Origin: Rhynchopus euleeides
Lineage: Eukaryota; Euglenozoa; Diplonemea; Diplonemida; Diplonemidae
Length of the DNA: 64,000 nt
Assembly (NCBI GenBank): GCA_963210315.1
Contig: OY723260.1
Location: 2,294,001-2,358,000 of the forward strand
Direction of reading: 5' to 3'
Notes under the pieces: model-generated
Seen by the model: the letters and a program-made list of their open reading frames with translations, nothing else
What the model was told of the DNA's origin: nothing
The model's database searches: none
Made by a program: the position numbers and the translations under genes
In this document: one piece after another, positions 1 through 10,583 of the stretch
Numbering within the stretch: the stretch's first letter is position 1
Layout of the letters: each line of letters opens with the position of its first letter

Positions 1-282
1 CTTGCCATCACTCTGTCGCGGAAGACACTCCTTTCATTGCTGTCCTCGACATATACCGCCCCCCCCCTCCCCCAGTGTACCGAGCGAATCGTGTGAGTGT
101 CCCCCAAAAGGCAGCAAGGTTGTATGCGGAGGGTGCGGTCCTGTGTGTGAGGCGCGCATCAAAGGCACGGTGTTCGGTATCTCCACACTGTTAGAAAATA
201 TATGCCACACCGTGTTGTTGGTGCGGTCGACCCTGGTGGGGATGGAGACAGCCCTCTTCTGCAGTTTTTTACCACAACAGGC

Positions 283-357
283 AGCGCTTGGGCAACAAAT
301 TCAACCTCCTCATCAGGCTGCGGAGGTGCTTTTGTTTTGCCCGGATTTGGCGCACAA
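283..357 (+). repeat. Dispersed direct repeat C, copy 1
   Basis: This stretch reappears at 1624-1698 with only a few substitutions and no gap, including the shared string gcttgggcaacaaattcaac. Flanks differ, so it is a dispersed copy. It reads through in several frames but nothing recognisable is encoded. Confidence 0.8.
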
Positions 358-1051
358 ACAACAGCCTTATCTTTTTCATGGCTGAGGGCGCGCGACCCCC
401 GCCTACCCCTGTCACCCCACTGAGTGGTGGTTGTTGAACTGTTCGTCGAATTGGTGGAATGATGAACGCTCATCTCTCGGGTGAAGCAGTGCAGCGAAGG
501 GCGATAAAAAAAAAAGGGTCGTGCGAAGCAGGGGGGTGATGTTGGTGTAAAGAGTGAGCAACGGGAACAAATGTAACTCACACTTCTGCATTTACCCCCC
601 CCCCTCTCCCCCCCCCACCCCCTTCCCCGTCACACTGGCGCAGTTCCCCTCGCCCCCCCCCCCCCCTCCTCCTGTTTCCTGTGCCTGCTGTATTGTCCCC
701 CCCCCTTTGCATACGGGTTCTGATGATTCCACACAAAAGCACTGGAGAGGGGGGGGGGGGCGAAGCAGATACAGCAGTGGGTGGGTCAGGCCTTTCCCCC
801 CACCCACACACCTCCCCCCCCCTCCCCCCTGTCCCCCATCCGGAGGGTTTCACTTTAAAAAAATGCGACTTCGAGAAGAGACAGAAAGGGTCTTTTCGTG
901 AATGCGTGATTTTTTTGGTGGATTCCCCTCCTGTTGTCATAACCACTGTGGCACAACCGTGGCTGCTGCAAGGCCTTTGGTCACAATGGTGCAGAGACTC
1001 GGTCGAACGGCCGAACGCGTTCGGCACCAAATCACTGCACTGGGGTGGGTG

Positions 1052-1109
1052 ATCCAGCACCGCCCTCATCTAGACTCGCGGGAGGGTCTCGATGACGGTG
1101 GTGCTGGAT
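1052..1109. repeat. Imperfect inverted repeat
   Basis: Arms 1052-1069 and 1092-1109 are complementary at 15 of 18 positions around a 22-base loop. No neighbouring gene suggests a function. Confidence 0.6.
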
Positions 1110-1623
1110 GAGCGCGGGAACGGCGGGGTGGTAGGCACCACCACCACCACCGCCCCCTTTCGCTGGGACTCCTGAAAAGGGGTTTCTTCCACCCCACCCC
1201 TCACTGGCGAGGGCTGGCGCACTAGCCTCGGTCCGCCCCCCCCCAACACAAAAGTCAGAGTTTTGACCAGGTGGTTGACCAGGCCAGGTTGACAATGGCA
1301 CGCCGCCATACATCATGTGTGTGTGCTGCTCTGCTGTGGGTCTTCCTGCCTTACTCAGAGGGGCACACACCCCTTTTGCAGGAACGCAGGAAGGAGGACT
1401 TTGCCCTCCTGGGTTCATCAGCAAAGGCATGAAGGACGGGATCATAGTCGGCTGAAATGTTGTGTTTTTTCACTGCAACAGGGAACCTGTCAGTGGGGGT
1501 CTTCGCTACGGGGTGGTCGTCAGTGCATTTTGGTGCATTTCCTGTTGAATTGGCTGAAAAATGACGAAGATTGTCGAAGTTTGTCGACCAGCGAAGACCC
1601 CCAGTGTCAAAAAGGTGGTCGGC

Positions 1624-1698
1624 AGGCGCTTGGGCAACAAATTCAACCCCCTCATCAGGCTGCGGAGTTGCTTTTGTTTTGCCCGGATTTGGCGCACA
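1624..1698 (+). repeat. Dispersed direct repeat C, copy 2
   Basis: Second copy of the 283-357 segment in the same orientation, about 1.3 kb downstream. Similarity ends sharply on both sides. Confidence 0.8.
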
Positions 1699-2805
1699 CA
1701 AACAAAACAAGCTTTGCTTGTGCACAGCGAAAGAGTCAGTGGGGGCGCACCTGCACGCAGTGCGTTTTCAGAGGGCAACACCTAACCGCTTATTCCCAGC
1801 AACGCCCTTCACAGGGGCTCCACCACACTGCCGCTCGTGCGCACAAACAACACCCTCTCTTTTGTCAGTATTGTGGTGGTGTTGCCGGGAACTCAGTGAT
1901 TTGGCAAATCACGTAGAAGCATAAGCAAATAAGGAAGGGGGAAGGGGGAGGGTTTTGGGGGGCGTTCTTCGATACGGTGCCGAACATGGTACGTGGCGGT
2001 TCTTGGGTACATTTGTCGCCGATTTTCTCGCCATTTTTTGAATGGCGGCCCGCGGGAGAATGCCGAACACGTTTTGCCGAAAGCTTACCGAGCAGAGCCC
2101 CCCCCCTACGGCAATAGGAAGTGTTGTGTAATATGACAGCGGGCATCGCATCGGGAGGCAGGATGTGCTTCACCGCTGCTGGGGGGTCTGAGCCCTCCTC
2201 GTGTCAAAACCGTGTCAGTTTGCCACCTACGGTGTGTGTTGTGGAGGCAATTCACGTTTCTACAGGCAGGCCACATGCGGCTGCTGCTGCTCCCTCAAGT
2301 GACGCCCCCCCTTCTCAATTGTCAGATGATTGCGATCGTGTGGCTGCAGTCTAGGGTGTTGCTCGGGGTTGGTTGCATCCCATCGGGGGGGGGGGGGGGG
2401 CGCCTGGCGTGTGGGGTGGCAGCTCGAATCGATGTTGGGCACCCCCTCCCCATCGCTGCTGCAACATGCTTCATGTTGCCGTTCATCGCTTCAGTCCTGT
2501 TGTGTCGTGAATACACCACATTCAGGCCTGTTTTTGTCAATGAACACACCACATGCACCTACACAGGCCTACAGGCCATACAGACCTACTCGACTGAACA
2601 CACTCACAGTGTGATGCATCAAATCACTGAACGGCTAGACACGTGCAAGTACAAACTGAGGCTTGTTCACGTGGCGTGGAGGGACACTCTGCACGGGAGG
2701 CACCCACAGACCGGTACCGAGGGTTGCCCCGTACAACTGTGCCCACCCACCCAGACACAGCCTCTCCAACACAGGTGATTCTTCGTGTCGACACTTCACC
2801 ACACC

Positions 2806-4227
2806 ATGGCGTGTGTTGCCACCAGCCCTGCTGCTGCTTCTCTCACGGATGTGGAAAAGAAGGCCGCTGCCCTGCGTGCAGAGAAGAAAGCTGCCATGCG
2901 GAAGCGCAAGGGGGCGAAGAATCATGTCGTTGTCGTGCCGACACCGAGTTCCATCGCAGGGCTTGCGGTACAGCTGTATGCTGGCGGGGAAGACGAGCTC
3001 CATGCTGTCACTGCCTTGCGGGTGATGCTAGCCGATGACAACCAACCGCCTGCCGACATGGTGATTGCCGCATCGCCTCCTGTTGTGCCGAAGCTGGTGG
3101 AGTTGCTCTCGCACTCCAACCCACAGCTGCAGCTCGACGCTGTGTGGGCACTCACCAACATCGCGTCCGGCACCACCCAGCAGACGGCTGTTGTCGTGCA
3201 GCACGGCGCACTGCCGCCCATCATCCGCATGCTGTCCAGCTCGAACAACGACCTGCAGGAGCAGGCCGCGTGGTGCCTCGCGAACATTGCGGGTGACAGC
3301 GCCAATATGCGCGACACGGTCCTCGATGCCGGTGCCTTGCAGCCCCTCCTGGCCAGCCTGCACGTGGGTGCCCCACTCAAGGTGAAGCGTGTCGGTGCAT
3401 TGGCGCTGTGCAATCTGCTGCGTGGCAAGCCGTTTGTGCGGGAGAGCGTGCTGCCTGCCGCAGTGCCTGTTCTGTCTCACCTGATCTCTGTTGATGACAC
3501 ACAGACCGTCATCGACACGCTGTGGGGTCTGGGCCAGGCGTGTGATGGTCCAGACAACCGCATCCGGATTGTGCTGGACAGTGGTGTGCTACCCCGTGTG
3601 ATCTCGAAGCTGGCAGATGAAGACCCTCGTATTTTCAATCCTGCTCTGCGTGTTGTGGGGAACCTGGTGACGGGCGACAACCTTCAGACACAGGCGGTGT
3701 TGGATGCCGGTGCTGCACTGGCCATACGCAAGCTGCTGTCAGTTCCCCAGAAGGACGAGGTGACAAAGGAATGTCTGTGGGCCATCAGCAACGTTGCTGC
3801 AGGGACACCTTCGCAGCTGCGGCACCTTATCGACCTCGACTTCATGCCGCTTGTTGTGGATCTCATCACAACGCAGAAACTGTCCACAGAGCTGCTGAAG
3901 GAGGCTATGTGGGTGCTGAGGAATGCCCTGGAGTGTGGCACCGAGGACCAGTGGACCGTGTTCTTCAACGAAGGATTCGTCCCCGCTTTCGTTGCGTGTC
4001 TGGCACACTTCATAATGTTTGCGAAAGATCAGAAAGTGGCTCTGGAGGGTCTGGGATTACTGATGGAGCACGGCACAACCCTGTCGGGGTCTGGGGACAA
4101 CCCCTGTGTCTCTGCTGCAGTCGATGCTGGTATTGTGGATGCACTGCACTTCTGCAATGGATCTGCCCAGGAGGCTGCGCGGAGCTTTGCCAGGTTATGG
4201 CTCTCGCCGGGTCTCGCCTGCCGCTGA
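2806..4227 (+). CDS. Importin subunit alpha (karyopherin alpha), compact form
   Basis: Nuclear import adaptor: the armadillo (ARM) repeats bind classical nuclear localisation signals and importin-beta carries the complex through the pore. The 473-residue protein shows a row of ARM repeats in the family order. Examples are the W-x3-N signatures DAVWALTNIASG (~110-121) and QAAWCLANIAGD (~151-162), the ARM6 signature PALRVVGNLVTGDN, ARM7 (ECLWAISNVAAG) and ARM8 (EAMWVLRN). ARM4 has ALALCNLLRGK, where the usual tryptophan is alanine. The N-terminus is short: before the first repeat there is only a lysine-rich stretch with RKRKGAK, much smaller than the usual IBB domain, and the protein is shorter than the typical 520-550 residues. 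I chose the ATG at 2806 because its context is CACCATGG; the frame stays open to 2785 but only to a GTG. No intron is seen. Identification is firm; whether the reduced IBB still binds importin-beta is inference. Confidence 0.93.
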   Translation: MACVATSPAAASLTDVEKKAAALRAEKKAAMRKRKGAKNHVVVVPTPSSIAGLAVQLYAGGEDELHAVTALRVMLADDNQPPADMVIAASPPVVPKLVELLSHSNPQLQLDAVWALTNIASGTTQQTAVVVQHGALPPIIRMLSSSNNDLQEQAAWCLANIAGDSANMRDTVLDAGALQPLLASLHVGAPLKVKRVGALALCNLLRGKPFVRESVLPAAVPVLSHLISVDDTQTVIDTLWGLGQACDGPDNRIRIVLDSGVLPRVISKLADEDPRIFNPALRVVGNLVTGDNLQTQAVLDAGAALAIRKLLSVPQKDEVTKECLWAISNVAAGTPSQLRHLIDLDFMPLVVDLITTQKLSTELLKEAMWVLRNALECGTEDQWTVFFNEGFVPAFVACLAHFIMFAKDQKVALEGLGLLMEHGTTLSGSGDNPCVSAAVDAGIVDALHFCNGSAQEAARSFARLWLSPGLACR

Positions 4228-5478
4228 GCCATGTTTCCACACTGACAGTTCAGTTGATGGAGTTGCCAGCGACGAATACTGATCGCTGTGCAAATCCTTG
4301 CGACACGTGAAGATCGCCGAGCTTTGCCAAAGCTTGCTGATTGCGAAGACGCCCAGGGTACCCACTCACTCCACTTCGTCAGACCAGGTGAACTTTCGTT
4401 GAAAATCGCTTCTGAGGCCGGAAAACCCCGGAAAAAAGACCGGGAAAAACCGCACGGGGGGTTCAGGAAACGGCGGGCCTTTTTTGCAAGAACAGCTAAG
4501 ACTCGTGGCAGCGTCGGTATCCTGCACACATGCACGAGCAGGCACCGTCCAAAAGAACGCAACTCCGAGTCTTTTTCTTACGCACACTTGTGAGCAGAAA
4601 ATGTCACTCCACCACAGCCAAACGTGCTCCGCACACCACTAGCCTCCCCCATCACAGGAGTTGAGGCATTTGTGTGTGGAAGCGTCAACGCATCACAAAC
4701 AACACGAGTAAAGAGCGGCTGTACTGGAGTGACATTTTCCAGAGCGCAGGTCTACTCGCCAGAGGTGTTCTTTATCCCCGGCCAAAACAAAAAGGTTCAA
4801 AAGAACACAAGGGACGAGTATTTATCCCCACAAAAAAGAACGCGTGGAACAAAGGTGAAGTGCACCAGTGAATGCACCCCTTCCACTTTTTGCTGTGTGG
4901 AGTCTAGTGGTGGTGGTCTGGTTGCAGGCTGGTGGTCGGTCTCTTGACGCTCACACGAGGATGATTCACCACGATGGGCGGGGGTGTAACCTAGAACGAA
5001 GTAGATGCGATGCGGGGGTGTTGTGGATGGACCAACACAACGGGGTGTGGGTGGGTGACGTGGGGGTACTCGGGTGTTCTCCACATGATTGTGGCCTTCG
5101 CAAACTGTGTCGGTTTGGGGCATTCGCTACCGTGCCGAAACCGGTGTGTATTGAGGTGCATCTCCTCCTGTTGATCCGAGGAAATCGCCTGACTATGCCG
5201 CAGACTTGCCGGTAGCGGGGCCCCCTTTGCCTCCTGTTGTTGTTGTTGTTGAGGCTGATTCCCTTTCTTGCACGACTGAGCGCAGGCCCCAGTGTGTGGT
5301 GCAGCCAGGCAGGTGCCCTCGGTGTCAACGCATCAAGAAGGCTGTAGCTGTGGTTGCTATGCACTTTTGTTTGGCAGAACCGGAGGGGTGGGGAGCTGAT
5401 TGTCCTGTTGTGTCGAATGACCACACACACGCACCCATGCAGGACCCACTCAACTGTGAACACACACACACACACACC
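4228..5478. other. Intergenic region with one dispersed repeat
   Basis: No gene is recognised. It contains a family A repeat (4575-4745) and, just before the next start codon, a (CA)n tract at about 5459-5476. A weak match to the family A core lies near 5322-5365. Confidence 0.6.
4575..4745 (+). repeat. Dispersed repeat family A, copy 1 (complementary ends)
   Basis: Matches the copy at 62827-63020 through a core containing agcgtcaacgca, then A-rich sequence, then agagcggctgta; an upstream block (accaaacgtgctc-like) also matches. The ends are complementary: 4596-4611 pairs with 4725-4740 at 15 of 16 positions. The arm sequence differs from that of the other copy, whose own arms also pair. Confidence 0.7.
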
Positions 5479-6771
5479 ATGTTGCGGCTTGTCACGGTTG
5501 CCCTGTTTGTGGCTGCGGCCACGGCGCAGAGCTGCAGGAATGGGGCGGACGACCTGTGCGGGAAGCAGTCGGGGAGCTGCTGGTGCAACAGCGCGTGCGT
5601 GAAGTACAACGACTGCTGCGCGGACTACGAGGCTGTGTGCGTGACGATGGGGACGCCGAAGCCCACGGACGCGCCCACCCCTGTTCCCACCCCTGTGCCC
5701 ACCCCTGTGCCCACGTCTGAGCCTGCATCTGCGCCGGGGCCGGAGGGTGTGGAGGTGATCCTGACGAACCCGCACTGCAACATCTGCACGCCGGAGGACA
5801 AGACGATGCTGCTGGCCAACTCGCAGATCATCAAGCGGGTGGTGGAGCTGATCGACGGGGCGCAGGTGTCTGTGGATGCCGCGCAGTTCACCTTCAGCCG
5901 GCGTGAGATCGGGGAGGCGCTGCTGCGGGCGAAGGCGCGCGGTGTGGCGGTGCGCCTCGCGATGAACTTCGGGCAGGACACGGCGGAGTCGTACGCCACG
6001 GAGCTGAAGCAGCAGGGGCTGGACGTGCGCTTCGCCACCGGGCGCCCCGCCACGTCGGACTCCGGGTACTCCGGGCTGCAGCACTCGAAGTTCGTGGTGG
6101 TGGACGGGAAGGTGGTGGCGACGGGCAGCAACAACTGGTCCTCCACCGGGACCTCGATCAACGAGGAGAACACGGTGGTGATGCAGGGGGCCGCGTACGC
6201 CACGCGCGTCGCCGCCTTCATCTGCCACTTCGAGAAGATCTGGGCGGACGACTACGCGGGGTCTGCGTCGTGCAGCCGCGACGACATTGTCTTCTCCCCC
6301 AGCTCTGCCGGGTACAAGATGGTCCGCACGGCGCTGCGGGCGGCGACGGAGTCGGTGGACGTGCTGATGCACCACATGACCTTCAGCAGCCTGGTGAAGG
6401 AGCTGGCGCAGGCGGCGGAGCGCGGGATCAAGGTGCGCGTCATTGTGAACAACCTGGACTACGAGGAGCACCGCGGGTCGTCGTACTGGAACCGGTTCTT
6501 CGCTGCGGGTGGGCAGATGCGCTACAAGGTGGGCAACTTCGCGGAGCTGTACCAGCTGATGCACCACAAGCTCGTCATTGTCGACAAGTCCGTCCTGGTC
6601 AACGGGTCCGGCAACTGGTCTGGCAGCGGCTTCTTCAACAACTTCGAGAACTTCGTGACCTACATGGAGAGCGCTGTGCTCGCACCCTTCAACCTGATGT
6701 TCGAGCACCTGTGGTCCCGCTCTGTGGTGGAGGCGGACCTCCCGCCGACCCAGCCGCCTGCCAGTGCCTAA
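5479..6771 (+). CDS. Secreted phospholipase D-like protein with somatomedin-B domain
   Basis: Predicted exported phosphodiesterase of the PLD/nuclease superfamily; the substrate (phospholipid or nucleic acid) cannot be read from sequence. The 430-residue protein begins with a signal peptide (hydrophobic LVTVALFVAAATA, residues 4-16). A somatomedin-B domain follows with the eight expected cysteines at 19, 27, 34, 36, 40, 46, 47 and 54, including the CC pair. Residues ~60-85 are a Pro/Thr/Val linker of PTPVPTPVPTPV type. Two PLD halves come next, each with an HxKx4D motif: HSKFVVVD at 202-209 and HHKLVIVD at 362-369, each followed by a GSxNWS-type segment (GSNNWS, GSGNWS). This is a fused dimer with one active site. 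The ATG at 5479 is chosen because it starts the signal peptide; the frame is open further upstream but reads through a (CA)n tract. No intron is seen. PLD and SMB calls are firm; extracellular or lysosomal location is inferred. Confidence 0.92.
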   Translation: MLRLVTVALFVAAATAQSCRNGADDLCGKQSGSCWCNSACVKYNDCCADYEAVCVTMGTPKPTDAPTPVPTPVPTPVPTSEPASAPGPEGVEVILTNPHCNICTPEDKTMLLANSQIIKRVVELIDGAQVSVDAAQFTFSRREIGEALLRAKARGVAVRLAMNFGQDTAESYATELKQQGLDVRFATGRPATSDSGYSGLQHSKFVVVDGKVVATGSNNWSSTGTSINEENTVVMQGAAYATRVAAFICHFEKIWADDYAGSASCSRDDIVFSPSSAGYKMVRTALRAATESVDVLMHHMTFSSLVKELAQAAERGIKVRVIVNNLDYEEHRGSSYWNRFFAAGGQMRYKVGNFAELYQLMHHKLVIVDKSVLVNGSGNWSGSGFFNNFENFVTYMESAVLAPFNLMFEHLWSRSVVEADLPPTQPPASA

Positions 6772-6867
6772 ATCGCCTGACTTTCAGGTGCAAGGGGCAC
6801 TGCGCACTGGAGGCAGCCTGCAGCGTGCCTGCCTGCCAGGCGCTGCGCCTAAACAAATCGAGATATC

Positions 6868-6976
6868 GGGGGCCCTCGCTACCAAGTGTGACTGAGTGAG
6901 AAAAAGTGAGAAGTCAGCCATGTTTGGCTGACAACTGACGACTCGTGACTCACAGTGACTCGTAGCGAGGGCCCCC
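6868..6976. repeat. Palindromic element downstream of the PLD gene
   Basis: Arms 6868-6882 (gggggccctcgctac) and 6962-6976 are perfect reverse complements. Inside is a second hairpin at 6913-6932: an 8-bp perfect stem (gtcagcca/tggctgac) with a four-base loop. The intervening sequence (actgagtgag, gtgactcac) is also partly complementary, so the whole ~109 bp can fold into one rod. It starts about 100 bp after the PLD stop codon. It could be a small MITE or an RNA 3'-end structure. Confidence 0.75.
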
Positions 6977-8517
6977 ATCACCTCTTCTTTCTTTTCGTTT
7001 CCTCTTCTTTCGTTCTGTCTTCTGTTGTCCGCATGCCGGAGAAGATTGCTCCGCACCGCGTCCGACAGACGGCAGACCCACCGCCACACACATACAGAAG
7101 CACATCATCAGCATATCTAGAATACAGATGCAGACGACGGCTGCGGCACCTGTCTTGGTGCTGAAGTGCCGTGCGTTTGTTTGTGTACTACGGCCAACAT
7201 ATCAGGGGGACACAGCACTGCCTGCACACACTGTGCGGGTCTGAGTCAGTCTCTCATTCAGTATCTCTCTGGAATCATCACCCACATCCCACCCACGGTC
7301 ATCACATGGTTTTCATTTTTGAGAGCCTTTTCTTGTTGTTTTCGTTTGCTGAACTACGGTCGCTCGACGCAACGGAGGTACTCGTACCGCTCGAGCTTGA
7401 ACATCAACGTACCACTTCCTCACACGGCCTCAACACAGCCTTGAGAGACAAAGTGTGCGCTCTAGCGAAATGTAGTTCTGTTTACAGCTGACTGGAGTGA
7501 CGCAGGCAATGAGGGTTGTGTGTTTGGCCTTCGTGCAGCGGTCTTCTTCACGGACTGCCGTTCGATTCCAGTTCGCCAACCCAGCATTGCCTCCGACAGT
7601 TTGCTGTGCAGGGTGATTGTGCCTCAGAGCCGAAGCTGTGTGGCCTTCACCCCCTTTTTCCCTCTCAGTCCAGGATCATGCGTTGTTCACAAGCCTTTAT
7701 TGTCAAAGGGATCGATGGAGTTGCGCGGTCGTGGCTTGAGGGCAGCCCCGTGTGGTGTGTTGCTGCTTGGTGCTGTCGACTGCCCTTCGCTGTCTCCTCT
7801 TGATGGCTTTCACCGTATCGTTCAACCGTTCTGTTTCCCGCGTCAATTCCACGCGGCCTTTTCTTTTTTGCGGAGTGTACGAGAGACCGTATGTGTGTGG
7901 GGAGGTTGCCACAGGCACAGGTGATGCCCACTGTTGCAGTGCTGCGACTGTTCACCACCCTGTGCTGCTTTCCCCACACACACACAAACAACACAGCGGT
8001 TCTTCCCTTTGTCTCTCTTGAAGCACCCGCCCCTCCTTCACTTCTTCCCTCCCCCCATTGTGGTTTCTGCACGGGCACGCGCCCCACTCTTGATCGCACA
8101 GGCCACATGGGATGGCATCTTGCCACTGCTGTGCCGCGTGTGTGATACTGGAGTGCCGGGCACATCCAATGTTAGATGAACATGCCTGGTGTTGTTTGGA
8201 AGCCACCTTGTCTGAATGAGACTAAAGGATGCAGGTGTTTTTCATCTGCTGTCCCACGCCCTTCCCCGCCTTCCAGGTCACACAGGGTCCCTATCTGCCA
8301 GGCACGAATGCCGGCTGAACAAGAACGAAATCTCGAAGTCATTCAGAGTCCGCAGAGGGAGACAGCAACACGTGCCGACGCATCCCCACCCTGCCTCTCT
8401 GCCCACACCACATCGCTGCCTTGCTCCACGCCACCACCACTACCTTGCTGCTCTGCTTTGCCAGACCCACCCTTTCAGGCGGCGCACGTCGCCTCGTCTG
8501 CACACACTGGCGACCCG
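6977..8517. other. Intergenic region
   Basis: No recognisable gene or repeat was found. Frames are short and overlapping. The reading frame of the next gene is open from 8176, but the part before 8518 is Pro/His/Thr-rich and looks untranslated. Confidence 0.5.
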
Positions 8518-9574
8518 ATGTCGTTGTTGCGGGCGACGGAGCCTGTCGATGTTGACAAGGCGCTTGCCGCACACAAGCGCTCCGTCAACACCTGCAGGCG
8601 CAGTGCCTTCAAAGCCATTGCTGCTAACCAGTTCGGCGAGGCCGAAGCACTGTTTCAGGAGCTTCACGAGCTGTGCCCGAGCTGCATCGAGACGATGTAC
8701 TGCCTTGCTGTTGTGTCCTGCCTGGTGCGGGAGTACGCGGCTGCCGGGGAGTGGGTGCAGAGGTGCATCGACCAGACTGTGGCCACCACCGCCTTCCGGT
8801 GGAACAGGTGCCGCTACCCGCCCAACGCACAGCCGATGTACATCCGCGTCATGATGGGGTGCCCTGAGCCTGCGGACTACGACGAAATGAAGAAGCAGGT
8901 ACTGGACACCGCACTGGCAGGCGTGTTTGCACGCAAGGTGGGGCACGAGCAGTACTGGGAGGCTGCACTGCAGTGCCCCTGGCTGTGCCTGGCTGAGATG
9001 CAGCGCATGACGCTTGCGTGCGACGCTGCGCCCGCGGTGCCCGTCCCCACGAGCATGACCTTTGTGGGGCAGCGTGCGAGCTTCGGATCCTCAGCACACC
9101 GCCCTGAAGCAGTTCTGTTCGACGAGCCACGCGCACTCACACCTGTGACGGATGCGGTTGAATTCCTCCCGAGGTGCGAGTACCAGCTGCTGCGGCACCA
9201 GCTCCCGAAGCGACGTGCCGAGCGTGGCATACGGGATGGGATTGGGAGGCACGAGGCTGTCCTGCCCCCCCCTGCAAACCTCGACTACGTGAAGACGAAC
9301 CGGTCCTGCGGGAAGAATGTGCTGCAGGTATGTCGTGCGCCCTTTACAGTCTCAGTTCTAATGGGTCACGACAACACCACAACCACAACCACAACCACAG
9401 CTGAGGCACAAAAGCGGCAAGCCTGTGTTCCGCCTCGACAAGCTTGCCCCCAGACGGACACGCCTCAGAGACCACAGAGACCTGCTCCCTGCAAGCCCTG
9501 TGGCGGACCTTGCCCCCAACGTGCTCGCTGCCCTGCACACCACCCACACCTCGGCAGTGGCACAGGCGTGGTGA
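8518..9574 (+). CDS. TPR-like protein of unknown function, two exons
   Basis: Exons 8518-9327 and 9401-9574 join in frame to 327 residues. I do not recognise the family. Residues ~20-80 look like one or two tetratricopeptide-type helical pairs (FGEAEALFQELHEL then REYAAAGEWVQRCI), suggesting a protein-interaction module. The middle holds WNRCRYPPNAQPMYIRV, and the C-terminal exon is Arg/Leu/Ala-rich and ends in AVAQAW. There is no signal peptide or membrane segment. The start at 8518 is the first ATG followed by ordinary coding sequence; the open frame before it is low-complexity. The splice is supported by the GTATGT donor, the CACAG acceptor and immediate in-frame continuation to a TGA. Unspliced, the frame degenerates into Thr/Gln/Pro-rich sequence after 9328. 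Confidence 0.68.
9328..9400 (+). other. Intron 1 of the TPR-like gene
   Basis: 73 bases, phase 0, donor gtatgt and acceptor cacag, with an (aaccac)n stretch before the acceptor. Removing it joins VLQ to LRHKSGK without a frame change. Confidence 0.7.
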
Positions 9575-10117
9575 TGCCACAACCAGCACACAGCACACCT
9601 GCAGGGAGGGCACACGCAGCTTGCTGCCCTGCTCTTTCCCCCGACGCCCTGAGCCTGCTTTTCCAACTAGGCCCAGGTGCACCGGGTGGCAGTATGCTAT
9701 ATATTTGCCAACCTCGCGGCTGTGCGAAGGACATGCTGTTACTGCCAACCCCTCCCCCACCCCACCCCACCCCACCCCACGCGAGAGAACACCTTTGTGG
9801 CGACACAGCGTCATGCCGCAAGGCTGCCGAGCACACCCCAACGAGGAGTGTTGGTTGTGGATGGGATGCGGAGGCGCATAACAGAGCCATTGACCTCAAC
9901 GAGGAGTTGTGTTTTGCGTTGTCTGTGTTGTGTTGTCTCGATAATATAAGTAGTTCAAGGATAATCGTCACGGAAGGGAGGTTTTTCCTTGTTCTGTTGT
10001 AAATCTCTCTTTGAGTCGAAGCACGCAATTGATGCGAGACAATCCCCAAATCCTCAATTTTCTGAATGATGTTGGCTTTTGCCCGTCCGCTTCCGCCCGT
10101 CAATACTCTCGGCCTTG

Positions 10118-10583
10118 TCACGGAACTGCTTGACACGAGAGAGAACTGTTCAGTGGAGTGCCCAGGCTCTTCCGCTTGCTGAGCCGAGACAGGGGGGTCG
10201 ACTGCTCTTCGACTAGTTTTGCAACCGTCTCAGCCTTCTCGGGGGTCACAGCGTAGGGGCGGCCACCAACTCCCTTCGACTCCCTTCGACTCCCTCCGGG
10301 CGAAGGGGCCATCACCACATGTGAATCCGGACTATTTTATCTCCCGCTGGGTGAACGTGTCGTCCCTTTGCGTCCTTAAAGCATGCCCAATCTGTCGACG
10401 GTTCTCGACACCTCCGCTGTTCACTCGCGAAATCACTGCTGGTACAAGCTTGCCTAGCAGCACCCCCTTCCCAACAGCAGCTGCAATCAGCGCAACCTTT
10501 CCCTCTGCGTTACCACCCCAGACTCGCGAGTGACGAAGAGTTGTGATTACCTTTGAAGTTTGACCGGCGCGCGATGACCGCAT
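10118..10583 (-). pseudogene. Possible remnant of a Tc1/mariner-like transposase N-terminus
   Basis: On the minus strand, 10583-10332 and 10318-10118 are two open stretches separated by a stop. The second contains GGRPYAVTPEKAETVAKLVE, which resembles the GRP(R) linker and following helix of paired-type helix-turn-helix DNA-binding domains in Tc1/mariner transposases. No catalytic DDE/D part follows intact. This is a resemblance only. Confidence 0.2.

Larger units (their letters stand above)
1..2805. other. Non-coding region upstream of importin-alpha
   Basis: I see no credible gene here. Reading frames are short, overlap on both strands and are low-complexity (proline, histidine or glycine runs made by C/G homopolymers). 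Contents: a duplicated ~75-bp segment (283-357 and 1624-1698), C-runs near 597-670, G-runs near 747-760 and 2386-2400, and an imperfect inverted repeat at 1052-1069/1092-1109 (15 of 18 paired). Confidence 0.6.

Noticed and set aside
4966-6708. 580-codon minus-strand frame opposite the PLD gene
   Set aside because: Shadow of the GC-rich PLD coding frame, Arg/His/Val-rich; the plus strand carries clear SMB and HKD motifs.
8176-8517. N-terminal extension of the TPR-like protein
   Set aside because: The frame is open from an ATG at 8,176, but the sequence is Pro/Ser/His/Cys-rich with no conservation-like pattern; the ATG at 8,518 starts ordinary coding sequence.
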